DNA of 64,000 bases, taken from NCBI RefSeq assembly GCF_034140825.1, contig NC_089039.1:23047501-23111500 (forward strand), in the 5' to 3' direction. The notes below the pieces were generated by a model. That model searched no databases. It was not told the origin of the DNA and saw nothing but the letters and a program-made list of their open reading frames with translations. Each line of letters begins with the position of its first letter. Position 1 is the stretch's first letter. Source of the stretch: Oryza sativa Japonica Group. Its lineage: Eukaryota; Streptophyta; Magnoliopsida; Poales; Poaceae. Below are positions 1 through 11,300 of this stretch, in pieces. Position numbers and translations under genes: made by a program.

Positions 1-848
1 TGATCCATGCTTTCAGCTGCTTTGCACATATAAGCCTCTAGCTTGCGTTCAGAATTTCAGATGTTACATGCCAATGCCGAGTATGTGTGATTCAGTTAGT
101 ATGAAATGCCGGTATTTGTGCATTCACTGAATATCACACTTTCCCTACTTATAGCTTTGGGATCAGAAAGTTTTAGCTTGGATTCGTTGTGGATCAATAG
201 ATATTTGCAGATTTTACTTTTTATGCTTAACTTGTTGCGATGTTCCTACACTCTCTATTTTTTTGGTAAAACACATTTTGTTCCATGGAATTAGTTATGC
301 ACCTGAGGAGGCTTATTTGTTCCATGGAAAGTTTGATTACTCAGACAAATACCACAAGTTTGCTCTAAGATCATGCTATGACAAAGTAGTAGGACATTCC
401 AAAAATGCTCAATAGGCAGTAAAAGAACTCTTTGAATTATTTGTATACTGTTACCAGACAATTGAATTTTAGGTTACAGTGAAATATTGCATGCAATAAA
501 ATGTGATATGGACCATATAAAAAATTGTTATATATGGATATAGATCTCCTAAGCTGAAAGCATGAGTATTTACTTAATTTACTTTGTATTTATAACATAG
601 AACATAATTAGTTATTATAGTTAAAGTTTGATATGTATATTTCTCAATCTGTGGACTTTGGTACTTGTTGTCTTACCTTGATTACTAATGGATTTTAGTT
701 GAAAGAGCAATTAAAGTTGTGTGCCTAAATAGCCTCTCCTCTTCTTTCTAATTTATAAAAATATCTTTTGTCCATCCAAAAGACAATTCAATAGATTCTA
801 TGCTTTGCATCTGCAGGTTACACTGATAGTTTGAGTAACATTTTGTAG
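1..848 (+). other. intron of the selenoprotein-T-like gene (upstream exons outside window)
   Basis: AT-rich, with no convincing coding stretch. It ends in a TTTGTAG acceptor at 842-848 directly before the conserved exon, so it is read as the intron that precedes the penultimate exon. No repeat or RNA gene was recognised in it. Confidence 0.6.
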
Positions 849-1572
849 GGGGACTGCAATGACTATGAAGCGCATGCTGGAAACATCATTTCCAGGCATT
901 CATGTTATCTTGCACAATTACCCTCCACCCTTCCCCAAACGTGTACTTGGCAAACTTGTGCCAATTCTTCAGGTTGGAGCCATTGCAACAATAATGGCTG
1001 GTGATCATATTTTCCCCAGACTTGGAATGGTTCCACCCCCATGGTACTACTCACTGCGTGCCAATAGATTTGGAACCATGGCAACAATCTGGCTATTTGG
1101 CAATTTTGCGCAATCTTTCCTACAAAGTTCTGGTGCCTTTGAAGTTTACTGCAATGGAGATTTGGTATGCTTTCTATGTCAGACACACCTGTAAAACTTC
1201 TTTTTATCTGCCATTTTTACATTACGGGCTAATTTTATTTCTAGGATTAAACCAATTAAAAATTACTTTTACCTTGATATGCAAGTACAGAGATATGTGA
1301 ATACTTTGTTTCAGCATGTATGTTTTTCTCCATGTTTCTTTGTACCTTTCTACTAAGAACTGCTACATGGAAAGAGGCTTTGATTTACGATCATGACTTG
1401 AGCAGTAAACAACCTCCTTACTTCTTCCTTAACGAAAATTGCTTACACTTTTCAGGTTTTCTCAAAATTAGCTGAGCAGAGGTTCCCTAGTGAGTTTGAA
1501 CTGCGGGATCTCATCAACAGCAGATTACCAGATTCTCTGGTTGGGAAAAATGTGGGAAAATCCTTGTCTTAG
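849..1572 (+). CDS. SELT: selenoprotein T-like (SelT/Rdx-type thioredoxin-like) protein, C-terminal part
   Basis: Two exons, 849-1164 and 1456-1572, joined by a GT-AG intron, encode GTAMTMKRMLETSFPGIHV... to ...RLPDSLVGKNVGKSLS and a TAG stop. The stretch GIHVILHNYPPPFPKRVLGKL, a hydrophobic segment (VPILQVGAIATIMAGDHIF), then W-rich and GAFEVYCNGDLVFSKL blocks follow the order seen in animal and plant selenoprotein T, an ER-membrane thioredoxin-fold oxidoreductase. The first base of the exon completes a codon from an upstream exon, where the CxxU/CxxC redox motif must lie; it is outside the window. The hydrophobic stretch probably anchors the protein in the ER membrane. I cannot see whether the active site uses Cys or Sec; land plants are known to use Cys. 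No oddities in the visible part. Confidence 0.85.
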
Positions 1573-2622
1573 ACAATGACATTGGAATATCACATGCCAA
1601 TGCGACATCTTGCTATCAAGGTAGTACTATATTGTTTGCTGTTTGACGTCGAGCAGTTTGGAAGCTCTGCAGCTTGTCTGTGAACACTACTATTCAATTA
1701 AATGGCTTGTAAAGGATAACCTAGAGTGAGATAGTGACTCAATTGTATGAACTTATTAGTTATGCCACAAAAAAAATCATCATTTCCTGTTTATTTTCTG
1801 AGAGGTTGATAAAATATTGTAGTATTCGTCACCTTTGGTGTGATTCATACTGTTTTATACTTGTATGCATTATGTATTTCTGGGAAATTTCTATGCATGC
1901 TCAAGCGGGCATGAGAATTGAGACAGCGCTGAAATTGGAAACCGGAATGCAGGAGAGTGACAATCCTATGCTAGCCAGCTTCTGAATGTCTATCTGAAGC
2001 TGTAGGATATATCGCAAAACACCACTGCGCAGAACTCAATCTGAAGCTGTATGTTGCAGCCCTAGTATAAATTGCACATGATCTCAGTTCATATATTTAA
2101 CCATCAATCTGAACCTGTGTCACCTTATGCATCATTCAGACACTCAGACCTGACATGGATGGCTCTGGCTCCCCGTATACCTGTTCGCCGACGGCCTCCG
2201 CCTCGCCATTGATGAAGCCTGAAGCACTCGTCGTTGTCTACGACCTCCACCCCAAAATTTATTTTTCATCTCAAAATATAAAAATAAAATATAGAAACCT
2301 AGTAGGGGATAGGATATTTTTTGAAGCACTCTCGTTGTTGTCTACTACCGCCACCCCGAAATTTAACTATCTTTATATCAAAATATAAAAATAAAATATA
2401 TAAACTTAGTATGGAATATGATATTTCATAGTGCTATGAATCTGACGGATCTTTTATTAAGATTTATAATACTAAGAAATGTTTATTTCGTATTATGTTT
2501 TTATATTTTAAGATAGAGGGCATATTTGCCTCAAATCGAAGGCTCAATCACGTGTCGCCACTGGTGCAGTGGTGCTTTGCCAAGCCGGCAAAAGCCCCAT
2601 GCTCGTCGGCTCGGCGCTGCCC
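1573..2622. other. 3' flank of the SelT-like gene and intergenic DNA
   Basis: Probable 3' UTR in the first 150-450 bases, then AT-rich intergenic DNA. The only structure seen is the duplicated segment described separately at 2221-2430. Short open frames here have no family resemblance. Confidence 0.5.
2221..2430. repeat. two-copy direct repeat, unit about 100 bp
   Basis: Both copies start with GAAGCACT..CGTTGTCTAC (2221 and 2323), continue through a CCACCCC.AAATTTA block and the shared TCAAAATATAAAAATAAAATAT stretch, and end in AGTA.GG.ATA.GATATTT. The copies differ by scattered substitutions, so the duplication is not recent. No function is inferred. Confidence 0.7.
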
Positions 2623-2634
2623 TTTGGCGGGAAA
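2623..2634 (+). promoter_or_regulatory. E2F-like site TTTGGCGGGAAA upstream of DUF1618 gene 1
   Basis: Exact 12-mer TTTGGCGGGAAA, the classical E2F/DP consensus shape (TTTSSCGC plus GGGAAA half). It lies about 810 bp before the gene 1 start codon, or about 455 bp if the foldback element at 3025-3381 is subtracted. The same 12-mer recurs upstream of genes 3, 5, 7 and the EF2-like gene. Binding is inferred from sequence only. Confidence 0.55.
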
Positions 2635-3024
2635 TTAATGGCTAGTTGTGTCATTAATGTGTTATAAACAGGATTCCAACTAAAGCCGAGGCAGCTCAAA
2701 CAGTCAAAGCACATTCAAAGTTCAAACTCACCTCCTGCCTCCTGGACATCTGTTGCCCATCCTCTGTGAACAAGGTCCATAGACCTACAGTAACTGACAA
2801 TACTCGTCTCCGCGGACCATCACCCAAACTGTTTCGTGGCACATGTCCACCGTGTCTTTAGCTGTGCCACCAGCTGTCAGACCTGCGCGAACCGAGTCCA
2901 TGTGAACCGAAAAAACCCCAACTCCATCTCCATCCCAATCCACGGCACATGCAGTACTGCTCGCTGACACGTGGACCCCATATAACACTCGGGTCCACAT
3001 AAACCCTCCTCCGGAAATGGATTC

Positions 3025-3381
3025 TAATAGTTCGAGTGGACGTCCACCCGTTTATTATATGTCAACTAAATGGCTATGAAAAATTTTCAAAAAAATTGGC
3101 AAGATAGATCAATATGTAATATATCACTCCACAAACATTCAAGTTAAAATTCAACTTCTACAAATTGTAACAAAAATAACAAATTTAACTGTAAATATAC
3201 ATATAGTATTTTGAGTTTTGTTTGTTATTTTTGTTACAATCTATAGAAGTTGAATTTTAACTTGTATGTTTGTGGATTGATATATTACATATTTATCTAT
3301 CTTATTCATATATTTTTAATTTTTTTCATAACTATTTAGATGAGATGAAATAAACGGGTGGACATCACTCGAGCTGTTAAA
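3025..3381. mobile_element. foldback MITE-like element with long terminal inverted repeats
   Basis: Left arm runs from TCGAGTGG, GTCCACCCGTTTAT at about 3031 and right arm ends in ATAAACGGGTGGAC, CACTCGAGC near 3373. The arms pair for most of their length, including CACAAACAT.CAAGTTAAAATTCAACTTCTA in inverse, leaving a short loop near 3195-3220. About 350 bp, no coding capacity. Exact ends and target duplication are unclear. It ends about 55 bp before the start codon of DUF1618 gene 1, so it supplies that gene's core promoter and leader region. Confidence 0.75.
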
Positions 3382-3434
3382 TAGTTTCCCACCCTCCTCC
3401 CTCTCCTCGACTCCTCCTCGCCGGCTTTGGGAAA

Positions 3435-5502
3435 ATGTCGCTGCTGCTCCGCCGCCTCGCCGGCGCCGCAGCGGGCCGCCATCTCCGCCGCGCGCTCTCC
3501 ACGGCCGCGTCACGCCCTCCGTGGCGCATGATCCTAACCGAGGCGGAGCTGGACAGGTCAGGGGCGCCGTCGCGGAGCGCGCGGGCGTCCTTGGACCTCG
3601 TCGAGCCCCCGCGCTCCTCCCGCCTCTCCGTCCCCGCCCACTTCGTCAACCCCGGCCCCCTCCCGGACGCCGAAGGGGACGCCGTCGGCTTCGTCGGCTG
3701 GGTCATCGGCGGCAGCGGCGACGGGCTCCTCCTCCTCAAGTTCTACGACACCCGCTACCACGCCCCCGTCGTCGCCAACGTCCGCCTCGCCGTGGCGCTC
3801 CAGCTGTCCAGGACGACGAGCGAGGGCGTCCTCGACCCGGACGTCGCGCACTTCGTCTGCAACCCGCTCAGCGGCCAGATGTACCGCCTCCCGCCCGCCA
3901 TCGAGACCACCAAGTACAGCACGGGGCGCGGCCTCCTCACCCGATCCGAGTCCCGGCACGGGCCGCCCGACAGGTACGTGGTCGCGGAGCTCACCAGGGG
4001 GGAGTCCGGGAGCAGCGTGCTGCGCCGGTTCATGTCGGAGACCGAGGAGTGGGACGATGTGGCGACGGTGCGGTCCTCCTCGGGCTCGGAGAGGGCGGCG
4101 GCGGCCGAGCGGGTGATGCACCTGGACCACCAGGTGGTGGCCTTCGGCGGCCGGCTGTGGTGGGTGGACGTGAGCTGGGGCGCCCTCTCCGTCGACCCGT
4201 TCAGCGACCGGCCGGAGGAGCGCTTCGTCGAGCTGCCCAAGGGCAGCGTACTGCCGGACCTGACCGGAATTGGGGGGAGACGGATTCTTGGCTTGTATCG
4301 GCGGATGGGGGTCAGCGAGGGGAAGCTCCGGTACGTCGAGGTGTCCAATGCGAAGAAGCCGTTCGTGGTCAGCGCATTCTCGCTCGACGATGAGGGCAGC
4401 AGCTGGACGCTGGAGCACAGGATGGAGATCACCCCAAGCTGGAAGGGTGAGCTCAAGGTGCCCGAGAAGCCGCGGATCGGCGCCATCGATCCACTGAACG
4501 CCAACGTTGTGTACCTGATATTCCTCCACGAGGTTCTTGCCGTGGACATGGCCAAGGGCGAGGTGATTGGGAGGAGTTCTCCTGATGACGTCAACTCTAG
4601 TTCAGTTGTGCCATGCATCCTACCACCGTGGCTCGAATCATGTCAGATCCCCTCTGCAGGTATATCCTCGTATGTTCGATATGTTTGAGTATTGAGGTAC
4701 TATACTGCAATTGTAATTGTTAAATTGCACCGAGTATTGGAAGTGCAGGAGTTCACTATGCTGCAATCATTGGATTGCACATACGGTTCTTTTGAAATCG
4801 CGTGCTTGCAGATTTGAGCAATTTATGGATTTCTGTTGATAAATACATACCTGCTGTATCCGTATTGTGGTTTCTCAAGGGAGTGCATCTGTTTGTCATC
4901 ACTGTAGAAAGAGTCGAGTTTTTCTGCTTCAAACTATAGCAGCATGTCTAATATTGGGATTAGATTTATGCAGAGTTTGCGAATTTCGATTTTTTCACAA
5001 GGTTTTCCTTGATTCCTATCTTCTCAAATAGTCTAATGCAGTACTATTCAAATGTTCCATTGAAGTGGTGCTGCGTAGATGCCCTCAAATTAAGTGGTGC
5101 ACTGGTGCTACTGATATGTTAAGCAGAGTCAATCGTCCCTGATAAGACTTACACTTACACAGTAAATTGACTATAGCAGTGATGATCATGGACAGATATC
5201 AGCACCAGAACTTGGTATTGGCAGAAGAACCTCACATCCTTTTGTCATTGGAGTGGAATGTCTGTTATGTAACACCTATGTTGTTCATGTGTAGTTAATG
5301 CCCGAGTGTTTTGATGCAATGTTCATTGCCAATGTCTTTTGCAATTATTGGATACATACATCGTTCCTGTCGCTATCATCTCTGTGCTACTATTGTTAAA
5401 GTTCTTGTACACATGGTTGCAGCAACCCTTTCGAGCAAGAAGACTGATGTTGAAAGAAATACTCTGGCAGACACACTGGTTCGTGTGGATAGAGGCAGTT
5501 AA
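3435..5502 (+). CDS. DUF1618 family protein, array gene 1
   Basis: Exon 1 is 3435-4659 and exon 2 is 5423-5502 (TAA stop), giving about 434 residues. Residues 1-30 (LLRRLAG...[13 protein letters not shown]) are Arg/Ser/Ala-rich with no acidic residue, like a mitochondrial import presequence (inference). DUF1618 landmarks: CNPLSGQMYRLP near 142-153, GPPDRYVVAEL near 176-186, WWVDVSWGA at 242-250 followed by [34 protein letters not shown] at 290-303, and LPPWLES near 397-402. DUF1618 is a grass-expanded family with no established biochemical role. The tail exon reads ATLSSKKTDVERNTLADTLVRVDRGS. A third non-coding exon starts near 6413; the stop lies 31 nt before the last junction, so NMD is not expected. 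Start chosen by alignment with the other seven copies. Confidence 0.85.
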
Positions 5503-6800
5503 AACTGAACTGCATCAGTCGATTCATCTTTTGGTATTTTTCTCGTCTAACTTGTGTCTGTGTACCCTTATTTTATTATCCATTATTAGCCGTATTTCAT
5601 TGTTCTGTCCGGATTACTCATGCATTATCTGTAGTCAATGCAATGGGTAATGGTTTACTTTTAAGAAACAATTCGTTCAGTGTGCTAATTGTTACATCCT
5701 CAGTAGTCTCTCGTAATTACCTAATACTCCCGGAGAACTGAATTTTGTTCTCCTAGCGTCATTTTTTTTACTAGAGGGGGTATCTCAATGCTATTGATGT
5801 TTGTAATCCCATATTGTTTGGTTGAATTCTTTGTTGTTCTTAAATGATAGTTGTTACATTTGTCTGCCTCCTAAAATTGGCGTTACCTTTTAAATCTTAT
5901 ACTCAAATTGTGGTGAAGTACTTGCTCTGTTCATACATCTGAAGTGCCAGATGTTAGTGCTGCCGACTGCTGAGAATTGTCACTTCGCTAAAGGATGGTC
6001 ACTACTGTCAGAACCAGCAGACATGAACTATCTCAAACCTAAAGTTACTCAGCGTCTTAACCAATTTCGCCTTCACTGTCCTCCCGAAAATTCTATAACC
6101 CGTTGATCAAGAGTAAACTAAAGCTTGTTGCCTGCTCCTTTACTACTAGTAGTCACTAGACAGGTTGTAATTTTTGCTTCAGTCAACACTTAGACATGCA
6201 ATGCCACATCCTTGACTGATAGAGTAGGAACAAAACCAAAAGGATGCTCTGGTTTCAGTATATTTGTGGTTATACTGAATCAACTACTTTTTTTATCGGA
6301 TGTATCCGAAGAGACTGAATCAACTTAATTTGACAATTGTTCATTTCATCTGTTCTGTTCTCTTCTCTGTTTATGAGATAGGGAGACTGATGTGTACTCA
6401 TCTGCTTTGTAGGTTCCTTGGGACTGACTGGAAGAGATGTTCGAGAGAACTTGTTTAGATGGTAGCAGTTTCCTGAAGTACCTGAACTCTCGTTTTTGGG
6501 GGATGCTGTGAGAAGTTTGGGTTTTGATGCGCATTTGGACTTTGCTGGTCCAACTTGTTGAATTTCGTTTTGGACAAACACCGGGGAATGTTAACATATT
6601 TTCGTATTTTTCCTTTTCTTCCATACCTGTTGAATGGTTAAGTAGAATGAGTATCTCCAAGTAGAAGCTGGGCATGGTACTCCTATGAACCCAATGTTTG
6701 TTTTCAGGACACTTATCTCTCATAAGCATTTAAACTATCTTCGCTTGTAAGACGACATGTTTGATCGTGCAATTTCGAGGGATAAGTTTTTGCGTATCGT
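5503..6800 (+). other. 3' UTR, UTR intron and non-coding exon 3 of DUF1618 gene 1
   Basis: Exon 2 continues past the stop to a donor at 5533/5534. The following DNA is similar to the regions after array genes 5 and 6. An acceptor TTTGTAG at 6406-6412 opens a terminal non-coding exon beginning GGTTCCTTGG, matched by the exon after gene 5 at 43851. The similarity of this intron to those of genes 5 and 6 defines the '3' type A' used in the findings. Confidence 0.65.
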
Positions 6801-6924
6801 CATTAAGAAATAAGCAACACTATTCGTTCTTGTTGAATGAACTAGTGCTACTGAGAATTTTTTTTTTGAGGGAAACGTGCTACTGAGAATTTGGGTTTGT
6901 TTTCATCAGTTCCCTCTCTCGGCC

Positions 6925-7008
6925 CAGGGTCATCTGACTCATTTCTGGGCCTTATCTCCTAAGCGGGCCAATCAAAATGGGCCATCACTACAACTTTTTG
7001 GCGGGAAA
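6925..7008 (+). promoter_or_regulatory. site II cluster plus E2F-like site upstream of the EF2-like gene
   Basis: GGCCCA, TGGGCC, GGGCCA and TGGGCC lie in 6920-6985, immediately followed by TTTGGCGGGAAA at 6997-7008. The next 200 bp (GTGGACCATAGGCACTGACATGTGGG, then GTGAACCAAGTCCAC) also resemble the leaders of the DUF1618 genes. The block therefore looks like a DUF1618-type promoter now placed before another gene. Site II (TGGGCY) elements are known from plant PCNA, ribosomal and mitochondrial-protein promoters. Confidence 0.5.
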
Positions 7009-7199
7009 CTAGACGTAGTATCGGAGTGGATCACGGAAAGAGAAATCCTGCGTTCTCCTACAGTAGCACAGGTTTTCTCCGTGCCTCCGTCTCAGTGGAC
7101 CATAGGCACTGACATGTGGGGTCCCTGAGCACGTGCTCAGGAGAGAAACCGGTGGACCAGGTGCACGCTGCTCTCTACTGTAGCTCTGTGGCACAGTGC

Positions 7200-8387
7200 C
7201 GCCACCTCAGAGCTGCGTGAACCAAGTCCACGAGACCACGACCACCTCCCAAAGCGGGAGCAGCGGCCGTCTTCTTCTTCCTCGATTCCGTCACGCCCCT
7301 CCTCCTCCTCCTCGCCGCCCGGCGGCGGCCGCCCCCTTCTCCTCTCCGCCAGCGCGGGCTCCCCCGTCGCAGTGCATCTGCGGCGCCGCCCACGATCGGT
7401 CGCCGACGCCCATCTACGCGCTGCCGCGCCGGCGTCGGCCGCAGGCTCGCCGTCGTCTCCGCAGGTTCAGCCTCGGACACCCCCACGCGCTGTACTCCTC
7501 GAACATTTGGTTACTTGCTTGCTTACTTTGGGTTTTTGTGTTGAGACTAGAGGATAGAGGGAAGACCCGCTTTCATGGCGATTAGGATTCCTTCTTCATA
7601 TGAAATCCAAGCTAGAAACCCTCTCACTGGATCAGATGGGGTTAGGAACTGAGAACGCCGCGATGGTGCCAGACGAATGGCCGATATGGGGGTTCGGTGC
7701 GTCTCGTGAGTTAGCTGGGTCGCGGAACTGGGTGCTTGGTTGGGGTGGGGTGAGATGGGGGGGGGGGGGGGGGTGCGTCGCCGCGGCGGCGGGAGAGCGA
7801 CGGGGAGCCCAGTTGAACGTTGGGAGCTCATTTTGCTATTGCTGATACCCGTAATCCAATCCAAACGACCTTTGTCTTACGGGGAAGGAGGAGGATTCTT
7901 CCAATTCCATATGAAAATGTGGTCGGATTTTAGTGAAAACTAAGCATCGGTGGAAGAAACCAAAGAGTAGTCCAACAGGAGTGGTTCAAAAGCCCTCTCA
8001 TCTACCAACCTTAGTAGGGTTTCCTACTTGATATTTTGAGAAGTGAAGAGTTGCTGGGAGATGCTTCAGATATCTTGCCTCTGATCACTTAGTATCAGCC
8101 TGCAGAGATCTTGTGAGTTGCATACTCTGTTTGGATCAGGTCCTGGTGCATGCTGGTAGGCGTCGTAGTCCTCACTCCTCACACATCAAGAGCATGTCAT
8201 TGTGCCGGAGCTCATAACTCCTGTTTTGTCCCTGATGTAAGGGATGAGAAGTCACTGGACTGTCTTTTAAATACAAATTGTTAATTAATTGTGGTGCTTA
8301 CTACTTGATGGCTTATTTCTCAATTTTTCTCTGTTCTTATCAAACTTGTTCATTTGGCACAGGCAGGGATACATGAAGTAAATCGAC
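7200..8387 (+). other. probable 5' UTR region and leader intron of the EF2-like gene
   Basis: A GC-rich stretch at 7200-7500 reads open in several frames but has low-complexity Arg/Pro composition and no family match, so it is treated as leader. A G17-type homopolymer lies near 7758-7774. The acceptor TTGGCACAG at 8354-8362 precedes the start codon at 8388, implying an intron in the leader. Exact transcript start is not visible. Confidence 0.4.
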
Positions 8388-11300
8388 ATGATGGTGGTCA
8401 CAGCGGAAGAACTTCACAGCATTATGTGCAATAAGAACAACATTCGGAATGTATTGGTTATTGCTGATGCTGGCCATGGTAAGATTGAAATGTAGTGGTG
8501 TGAGATTCTTAAAATGTGGTTGTTTTACTTGTTTGTTTATGAAATTACATTAATTCTCACATTTACGACGTGGCATCTTAGTAGAATTTCTAGTTATTCT
8601 TTTCAGCCATTTCTTTCCATTAACATATTGAATCTGAATGATTTGTATCGCTGGAATTATCTTCCTGTATGTAAATATCGATTTCTGGTGGGTCTAGTAT
8701 ATATTGAGATTGGTATGGAACTGTTGTACTACATAATGTCCGGAGTATTTGAGTTTGTAACCTTGATATCTTGTCTTTCTTCTACTATTCGTTATAGGAT
8801 GTACTTCTCTTGTACTTTTTTTGCTGCTTCCATTTGTAATTTTGTTGTGAAAATATTTTTTGTACTAATATTTTGTCTTGTACCATTTTTAAAGGAAAAA
8901 CTGCAATATTGGATTCCCTGGTAGCAACTGCTGGAATTACTTCCCAGGAAGTTACTGAAAGCAATAGCCTAATTTCTCTGTACTATGAAATGCCTGAAGA
9001 TTCTCTGAGAAGCTACAAGGATAAGAGAGCTGGTAACGGACACTTGATCAATCTTATTGACTCTCCTGTGTGTTGCAACTTGTCTAATGATGTCCAACCT
9101 GCCCTTTGCATAATGGATGGTGCTCTAGTTGTAGTGGACAGTTTTGAGGGTGTTACTTTATGGACCAAGACTTCTATTCGTGAGGCTCTTAATATGAAGA
9201 TTCAGCCTGTTTTTACTCTGAATAAGATCGACAGATTCTTCCTTGAGCAGAATGTTGATGGTGAGAAAGCTTATCAGACCCTCTCCAGTCTAATTGATAG
9301 TGTCAATGCTACCATGTCTTCACACAAAGATGCTCAGGTGTATCCCACTAAGGGAACTGTTGTGTTCTCATCTGGTCTGCACGGATGGGCAGTTGCAATT
9401 TCTAATTTTGCTAAGATGTATTCCTCCAAATTCAAAGTTGAGGAATCTAAGATGATAGACAGATTATGGGGTGAGAACTTCTTTGACCTGGCCACAAAGA
9501 AATGGACAAAAAAGAACACTGGCACAGCTACATGCAAGAGGGGCTTTGTTCAGTTTTGCTATGAACCTATCAGAGAGATCATGAACGCCTGCATGAATAG
9601 CAAGCACAAATTGTGGCCTATGCTAGAAAAGATTCATGTCACTGTGAGTTCTCCAGCTAAGGAACTTGTTGGCATTGAACTCGTAAAGTATGTGATCCAA
9701 GCTTGGCTGCCAGCATGCAGTGCACTTTCTGAGATGATGATGTACCACATCCCCTCTCCAGAGAAGGCGCAAAGACATTGTGTTGGGAATTTTGGTGTGG
9801 ATCTTGACAACATTTACCATACCTCTGTTAGAAATTGTGATGCTGAAGGGCCCCTTGTTCTTTATGTTTCCAAGATGACCCTAGCATTAGGCAAAGGCAG
9901 GTATTTTGCTTTAGGACGTGTCTTCTCCGGGAAAGTCACATCTGGAATGAATGTCCAATTCTTGAGTCCCAGCTATGGTATTGGTGAAAGAAAAGATTTG
10001 TATATCAAATGCATTAAGAGTTCCCTTATTTGGATAGGAGATAAAAGGGAGTTAGTTGAGGGTTCTTCTTGCTCCTCTATCCCTGGTCATAGAGACTTAT
10101 TTGACAAGGCCACATACACTACAGTTAATTGTATGGAACATAAACAGGGATTAGAAAATCATAGTCACTGGAAACATTGTGTATGTGTTTACTTCAGACC
10201 AGTTAATTAAGAAGAACTCTACATTGACAAGTGTGAAGGTTATGCCCATGAGAGCCCCTGCTGTAACAGTTCGTGTTGATTGCAAAGCCTACCCTGACCT
10301 TCCAAAGTTTCTTGAAGCTCTGAAGAAGTTGGCAAACACTCCAGTTAAGACTAGGTTAAATGACATCCCCTTAAGTGAATTAGAAGGCTGCAGCCGTTAT
10401 CCACCAGTAAGTTTCTATCCGTTGCAACCTTTTAGTGCAATTTAATGACACTTCTTCCTTATCGTTTATACTTGTTGCTTCTTTTTACAGAACTATCACT
10501 TCCTGAATTTGGATGAACCTGATCCTTGGTTACTTTATGAGAATATGATGGACTGCATAGGCAATCATCGCTTCTGGACTCTATCTCACTCAGATAATGT
10601 TTATGACTTCGATTGTCCGGAATCCAGAAGTTGGACCACACCCCAAAAGGGCCACTATCTACAGTATGTCCAAGTAGATGGGATTGTGATGTGCTTTGTA
10701 GGCAATGCTTCAACAAGTTGGCTACATGGTGTTATCACAGAGGGGTTTGTTGCTGAATTTATTAAGAAGCCACCTGGAGATCCAAAAGAAGTTGCAAAAC
10801 CGACACATTATATAACAACGCCAGAGAGGGAAAAGAGTGATAGATTTATTAAGAAGCCACCTGGAGATCCAAAACAAGTTGCAAAACCGACACATTATAT
10901 AACAACGACAGGGCGGACAAGAAGTGATATACCTATATCAGGGAACTACCATCGCCGGTTGTCTACATTTGCATTTGGGCCAGCAGGCTTCAGAAAAGCT
11001 TGCAAAAGTCTCTATATGTATGTAATAGGTGAGTTGTCTGCTTCTGCGGACTATCTTGACATGATTGTTACAATCATTATTCTGCACCTTTGGGACACAT
11101 CACGAAACAATGATGTGCTGGACAAAGCACTGATGGCATTTCATCCAGACAACACAGAACAGATAGTACTTGGAGATGATTGCCGTGTAATGCTGCAAAG
11201 GTGGAAAAGAGTTTCATGTGAAACTGTTAGCTCTATTGATGAAAGAAGAGATTATGTGCCTATTGCTTACACAACTCCCAAATGTGTTTCCAAAGCATGT

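Noticed and set aside
1734-1985. 83-codon open frame after the SelT-like gene
   Set aside because: Lies in the probable 3' UTR or flank, with no domain and AT-rich random composition.
3558-4529. Long minus-strand and alternate-frame open frames opposite every DUF1618 exon 1
   Set aside because: They exist because GC-rich codon use suppresses stops in all frames; their translations are Arg/Pro-rich and lack the conservation seen in the + frame.
7196-7585. Possible small proline/arginine-rich protein before the EF2-like gene
   Set aside because: Composition is low-complexity, there is no related copy elsewhere, and its position fits the 5' leader of the EF2-like transcript.
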